DNA of 64,000 nucleotides from a virus. Where the stretch lies: positions 1-64,000 of the IMG/VR virus record IMGVR_UViG_3300030118_002460. The stretch is one strand, 5' to 3'. This document shows, one piece after another, positions 61,869-64,000 of the stretch (positions within the stretch are counted from its first letter, which is position 1; every line of letters begins with the position of its first letter). The notes beneath the pieces were generated by a model. That model did no database searches and was not told the origin of the DNA. It saw only the letters and a list, made by a program, of their open reading frames with translations. The translations under genes and the position numbers were made by a program.

Positions 61869-62137
61869 TTGACTTTTTGATTAGTACACAACTAGAAGCA
61901 CTTGGTAATCATACCATTGCTGAATTCCTGGTTGGATATCTGTTTGGTGGTGCTCTGATTATTGGAGCACCTGGTGTGTTCTTCTTTGTTGTATTCAATG
62001 CATCACTACAAAGAACTAAAGGAGCACAGATTGGTTACAAAGATCATAAGGATTATGGTGATTCCTCTACCTATGAGAATGGTAAGATGGCAGACCAGAA
62101 ACCATACAAACATTACATTAGGGCAGCAGTACAATGA
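61865..62137 (+). CDS. Small membrane protein (90 aa)
   Basis: A 90-residue protein with a hydrophobic segment from about residue 20 to 45 (LVGYLFGGALIIGAPGVFFF, then VVF), predicting one long transmembrane helix or a hairpin. The C-terminal half is soluble, charged and Tyr/Lys-rich. It overlaps its neighbours by four bases each. A role in anchoring to the host membrane is plausible; it could also act on membrane physiology or lysis timing, but it lacks a recognisable holin signature. Confidence 0.65.
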   Translation: MIDFLISTQLEALGNHTIAEFLVGYLFGGALIIGAPGVFFFVVFNASLQRTKGAQIGYKDHKDYGDSSTYENGKMADQKPYKHYIRAAVQ

Positions 62138-62322
62138 TTAAACAAATTAAATCACATTGGTATTATGTGTTCTGGGGCATTGCAACTGTCTCAGTAGTGG
62201 CAGGACAAATCTATGTTGGTTCTGGATATAGAGAGATGGCAAATGAAATCAGAACAGTGAGAGTAGAGGTGAAGCAAGTAGTTGATGAATTCAACTCTTG
62301 GATGCCTTGGGTCACATGGTAA
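62134..62322 (+). CDS. Small single-pass membrane protein (62 aa)
   Basis: A 62-residue protein with one predicted transmembrane helix (YYVFWGIATVSVVAGQIYVG, about residues 10-29) followed by a short helical tail (EIRTVRVEVKQVVDEF). It directly follows another membrane protein with a 4-base overlap, so the two may act together. Basic residues before the helix predict the N-terminus on the cytoplasmic side. Unknown family. Confidence 0.65.
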   Translation: MIKQIKSHWYYVFWGIATVSVVAGQIYVGSGYREMANEIRTVRVEVKQVVDEFNSWMPWVTW

Positions 62323-62340
62323 TTATTATTAGGATTGATT

Positions 62341-62628
62341 ATGATTGTTAAAGTATTGCGTATGAGCACAGGTGAAGAAGTTATCTTCACTTTTATCAGA
62401 GAAGATGATAAAGTTATTGAGGTTGAGAATCCTCTTGTAGCAGTTCCTAATGCTCAGGGACAAGTTGGTTTTGTCCCATATTCCATGTTACAGAAAGAAG
62501 ATACCACTCTTGAAATTGGTAAAGAGTTTGTTATTTACTCTTGTGATGCAAGAGAAGAAGTTGTAGAGAGTTATTGTAAGATCTTCTCACCCATTGAGAC
62601 TCCTCCTGCCAAGAAACTGATTCTGTGA
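62341..62628 (+). CDS. Small possibly Sm-like protein (95 aa)
   Basis: A 95-residue beta-rich protein: MIVKVLRMSTGEEVIFTFIR, then VENPLVAVPN and a terminal variable tail. The opening (strand, TGEEVIF, strand, xxNPLxV) parallels the possible Sm-like protein at 49972 (CGDEVFAKV ... NPITV), suggesting that both belong to the same family. The ATG at 62341 is preferred over a TTG six bases upstream; an AGG at 62331 is its only Shine-Dalgarno. It overlaps the dam gene. Confidence 0.6.
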   Translation: MIVKVLRMSTGEEVIFTFIREDDKVIEVENPLVAVPNAQGQVGFVPYSMLQKEDTTLEIGKEFVIYSCDAREEVVESYCKIFSPIETPPAKKLIL

Positions 62629-63482
62629 TGAAGTCATATAAGACACCACTTAGATACCCTGGTGGTAAGTCACGTGCTTGTAAGAAGATTGATCCATACT
62701 TCCCTGATCTTCGTAACTATGATGAGTTCAGAGAACCATTTCTTGGTGGTGGTAGTGTCTCATTGTATGTGACTAAGAAGTATCCTAGAATAAAAATCTG
62801 GGTCAATGATTTGTATGAACCTCTGGTAAACTTCTGGAAGAATGTTCAGGAAGATGGTAGAGGTATGAGATTGAAGTTGACTGAACTCAAGTCAAAGTAT
62901 CCTGATCCCACCTCTGCTAAGGGATTGTTTCTTTCATCAAAGGATTACCTGTCTGGTGATAATGATGATGACTTCTGGAGAGCAATTAGTTTCTATATTG
63001 TCAATAAGTGTTCATTCTCTGGTCTTACTGAGAGTTCTTCTTTCTCAAAGCAGGCATCCATTGGTAACTTCTCTATGAGAGGAATTGATAAACTAGAAGG
63101 TTATTCAAAACTTATTAAGGAATGGGACATCACAAATCACTCCTATGAGAAGCTTCTTGATGAGCAATCTGAGAGAAATGCTTTTGTATATCTTGACCCA
63201 CCTTATGATATCAAGGATAATATCTATGGTAAGAGAGGTGCCATGCACAAGGGATTTGACCATGACCTCTTTGCACAGACTTGTAATGAGTCTAATGTAC
63301 ATCAACTAATTAGTTATAACTCAGATCAACTGGTTAAGGATAGATTCAAAGATTGGAGAGCAGCAGAGTTTGATCATACTTATACTATGCGCTCTGTTGG
63401 TGAATATATGAGAGAACAGAAGAACAGGAAGGAATTGCTGCTATTTAATTATGGAACTGAAGGATTGGTTGAATTCAATTAA
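62628..63482 (+). CDS. dam: DNA adenine methyltransferase (Dam)
   Basis: N6-adenine methyltransferase of the Dam (D12 class) type, 284 residues. Motif I for AdoMet is LRYPGGKSRA (about residues 7-16) followed by FREPFLGGGSVSL (about 35-47), and the catalytic motif is YLDPPYD (about 187-193). In phages these enzymes usually methylate GATC or similar sites and protect DNA from host restriction. The ATG at 62628 overlaps the upstream stop (TGATG). The gene sits inside the clamp-loader operon, and its 3' end overlaps gp62 by 32 bases. Confidence 0.93.
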   Translation: MKSYKTPLRYPGGKSRACKKIDPYFPDLRNYDEFREPFLGGGSVSLYVTKKYPRIKIWVNDLYEPLVNFWKNVQEDGRGMRLKLTELKSKYPDPTSAKGLFLSSKDYLSGDNDDDFWRAISFYIVNKCSFSGLTESSSFSKQASIGNFSMRGIDKLEGYSKLIKEWDITNHSYEKLLDEQSERNAFVYLDPPYDIKDNIYGKRGAMHKGFDHDLFAQTCNESNVHQLISYNSDQLVKDRFKDWRAAEFDHTYTMRSVGEYMREQKNRKELLLFNYGTEGLVEFN

Positions 63483-63831
63483 CCTCACTAAGAAGAATAT
63501 CATTGAGGATGAACCTCACCTGGCAAGGGAGTATCCTCCTTTTATTATCAACAAGTGTTTGTCTGGACATCTAGATTGCATTCTATTTGCAAATGAGATG
63601 AATAAGTACCACTTCTTAGACAAGGATATGCAATACGAATTTTATATAAATATCCTGAGAAAGAGGAAAAGATTCTCTCCTTGGATTCGCAAAGATAAAG
63701 TCACAGACTTAGATTGTGTAAAACAATACTATGGTTATAGTAATGAAAAAGCATCTCAAGCACTGAAAGTTTTATCATCTGATCAAATCCAATTCATTAA
63801 ACAAAGACTTGAAACTGGTGGTACAAAATGA
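63451..63831 (+). CDS. gp62: Clamp loader small subunit gp62
   Basis: Non-ATPase subunit that, with gp44, loads the gp45 clamp. Sequence ELKDWLNSINLTKKNIIEDE and YPPFIINKCLSGHLDCILFA (about residues 27-46), then RKRKRFSPWIRKDK, matches the gp62 type found in T4-like cyanophages as I remember it; T4 gp62 shares only the general pattern and is longer (187 versus 126 here). The start overlaps dam by 32 bases, and the stop overlaps regA (ATGA). The order gp44 ... gp62 - regA matches T4 apart from the inserted genes. Confidence 0.88.
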   Translation: MELKDWLNSINLTKKNIIEDEPHLAREYPPFIINKCLSGHLDCILFANEMNKYHFLDKDMQYEFYINILRKRKRFSPWIRKDKVTDLDCVKQYYGYSNEKASQALKVLSSDQIQFIKQRLETGGTK

Positions 63832-64000
63832 CACAAACTCCTGAACCACAGGTAACTTGGTCTCAAGATAAAATGATTGAGATCAAATTGAATGAACCTG
63901 ATGACTTTTTGAAAGTGAGAGAAACACTGACAAGAATTGGCGTTGCTTCACGTAAGGAGAAGAAACTTTACCAATCTTGTCACATTTTGCATAAGCAAGG
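63828..64000 (+). CDS. regA: Translational repressor RegA (partial)
   Basis: N-terminal part of RegA, which binds ribosome-binding sites of early phage mRNAs to shut off their translation. The portion after residue 15, MIEIKLNEPDDFLKVRETLT followed by RIGVASRKEKKLYQSCHILH, aligns closely with T4 RegA (MIEITLKKPEDFLKVKETLTRMGIA). Here the frame has about 15 extra N-terminal residues, or translation starts at the internal ATG (63873), which would match T4 exactly. Only 57 codons are in the window; the rest lies beyond base 64000. Confidence 0.93.
   Translation, partial: MTQTPEPQVTWSQDKMIEIKLNEPDDFLKVRETLTRIGVASRKEKKLYQSCHILHKQ

Noticed and set aside
1-64000. tRNA genes, CRISPR arrays, insertion sequences, photosystem genes
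   Set aside because: I looked for cloverleaf-like regions, direct repeats with spacers, transposase motifs and psbA/psbD-like proteins and saw none in this window.

Overview
This window is a contiguous piece of a T4-like marine myovirus, almost certainly a cyanophage (Prochlorococcus/Synechococcus type). Every supported gene lies on the + strand. The DNA is AT-rich and almost fully coding, with many 1-14 nt overlaps between genes and no intergenic gap over 125 bases. The T4 virion and replication core is recognisable gene by gene. The accessory genes (speD, a CobS-like ATPase, a SET-domain protein, an Asp-hydroxylase family protein, a DUF3110-like protein) point to a cyanobacterial host. No photosystem genes, tRNAs, CRISPR arrays or insertion sequences are visible.

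Layout. (1) 1-2550: accessory cluster behind a perfect sigma-70 promoter (glycosyltransferase-like, 49-residue basic protein, SET-domain protein, two unknowns). (2) 2583-30854: baseplate and neck genes gp25, gp6, a 4002-residue gp7-like protein, gp8, a 2522-residue tail protein, gp13, gp14, an Asp-hydroxylase family gene and gp15. (3) 30867-38097: gp16 and gp17, separated by five fibre-like or unknown genes. (4) 38097-47093: a zinc-ribbon ORF, then gp18, gp19, gp20, gp67-like, a 182-residue unknown, gp21, gp22 and gp23, closed by a strong terminator. (5) 47188-54227: gp3-like, uvsY, uvsW, a possible Sm-like protein, late sigma gp55, gp47/gp46 and small ORFs. (6) 54249-57531: a VWA/metallopeptidase (CobT-like) gene and a CobS-like AAA+ gene. 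(7) 57552-64000: gp45, gp44, gp62 and regA, interleaved with speD, a secreted metallopeptidase-like protein, small membrane proteins, dam and unknowns.

Regulation can be read from the sequence. Late genes are preceded by CTAAATA, GATAAATA or TATAAATA boxes about 20-50 bases before the start codon, the type of site read by the gp55 sigma factor encoded here. Three sites instead look like host sigma-70 promoters with 17-bp spacers: before the accessory cluster, before gp55 and before the gp45 cluster. The gp55 promoter is flanked and overlapped by inverted repeats.

The most noteworthy points are the SET-domain gene translationally coupled to a tiny Lys/Arg-rich protein, the AAA+/VWA-metallopeptidase pair, the palindromic gp55 promoter, and two small sequence modules that recur across several different virion proteins. 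All family assignments come from reading the sequence and from memory of the families; no database search was run.
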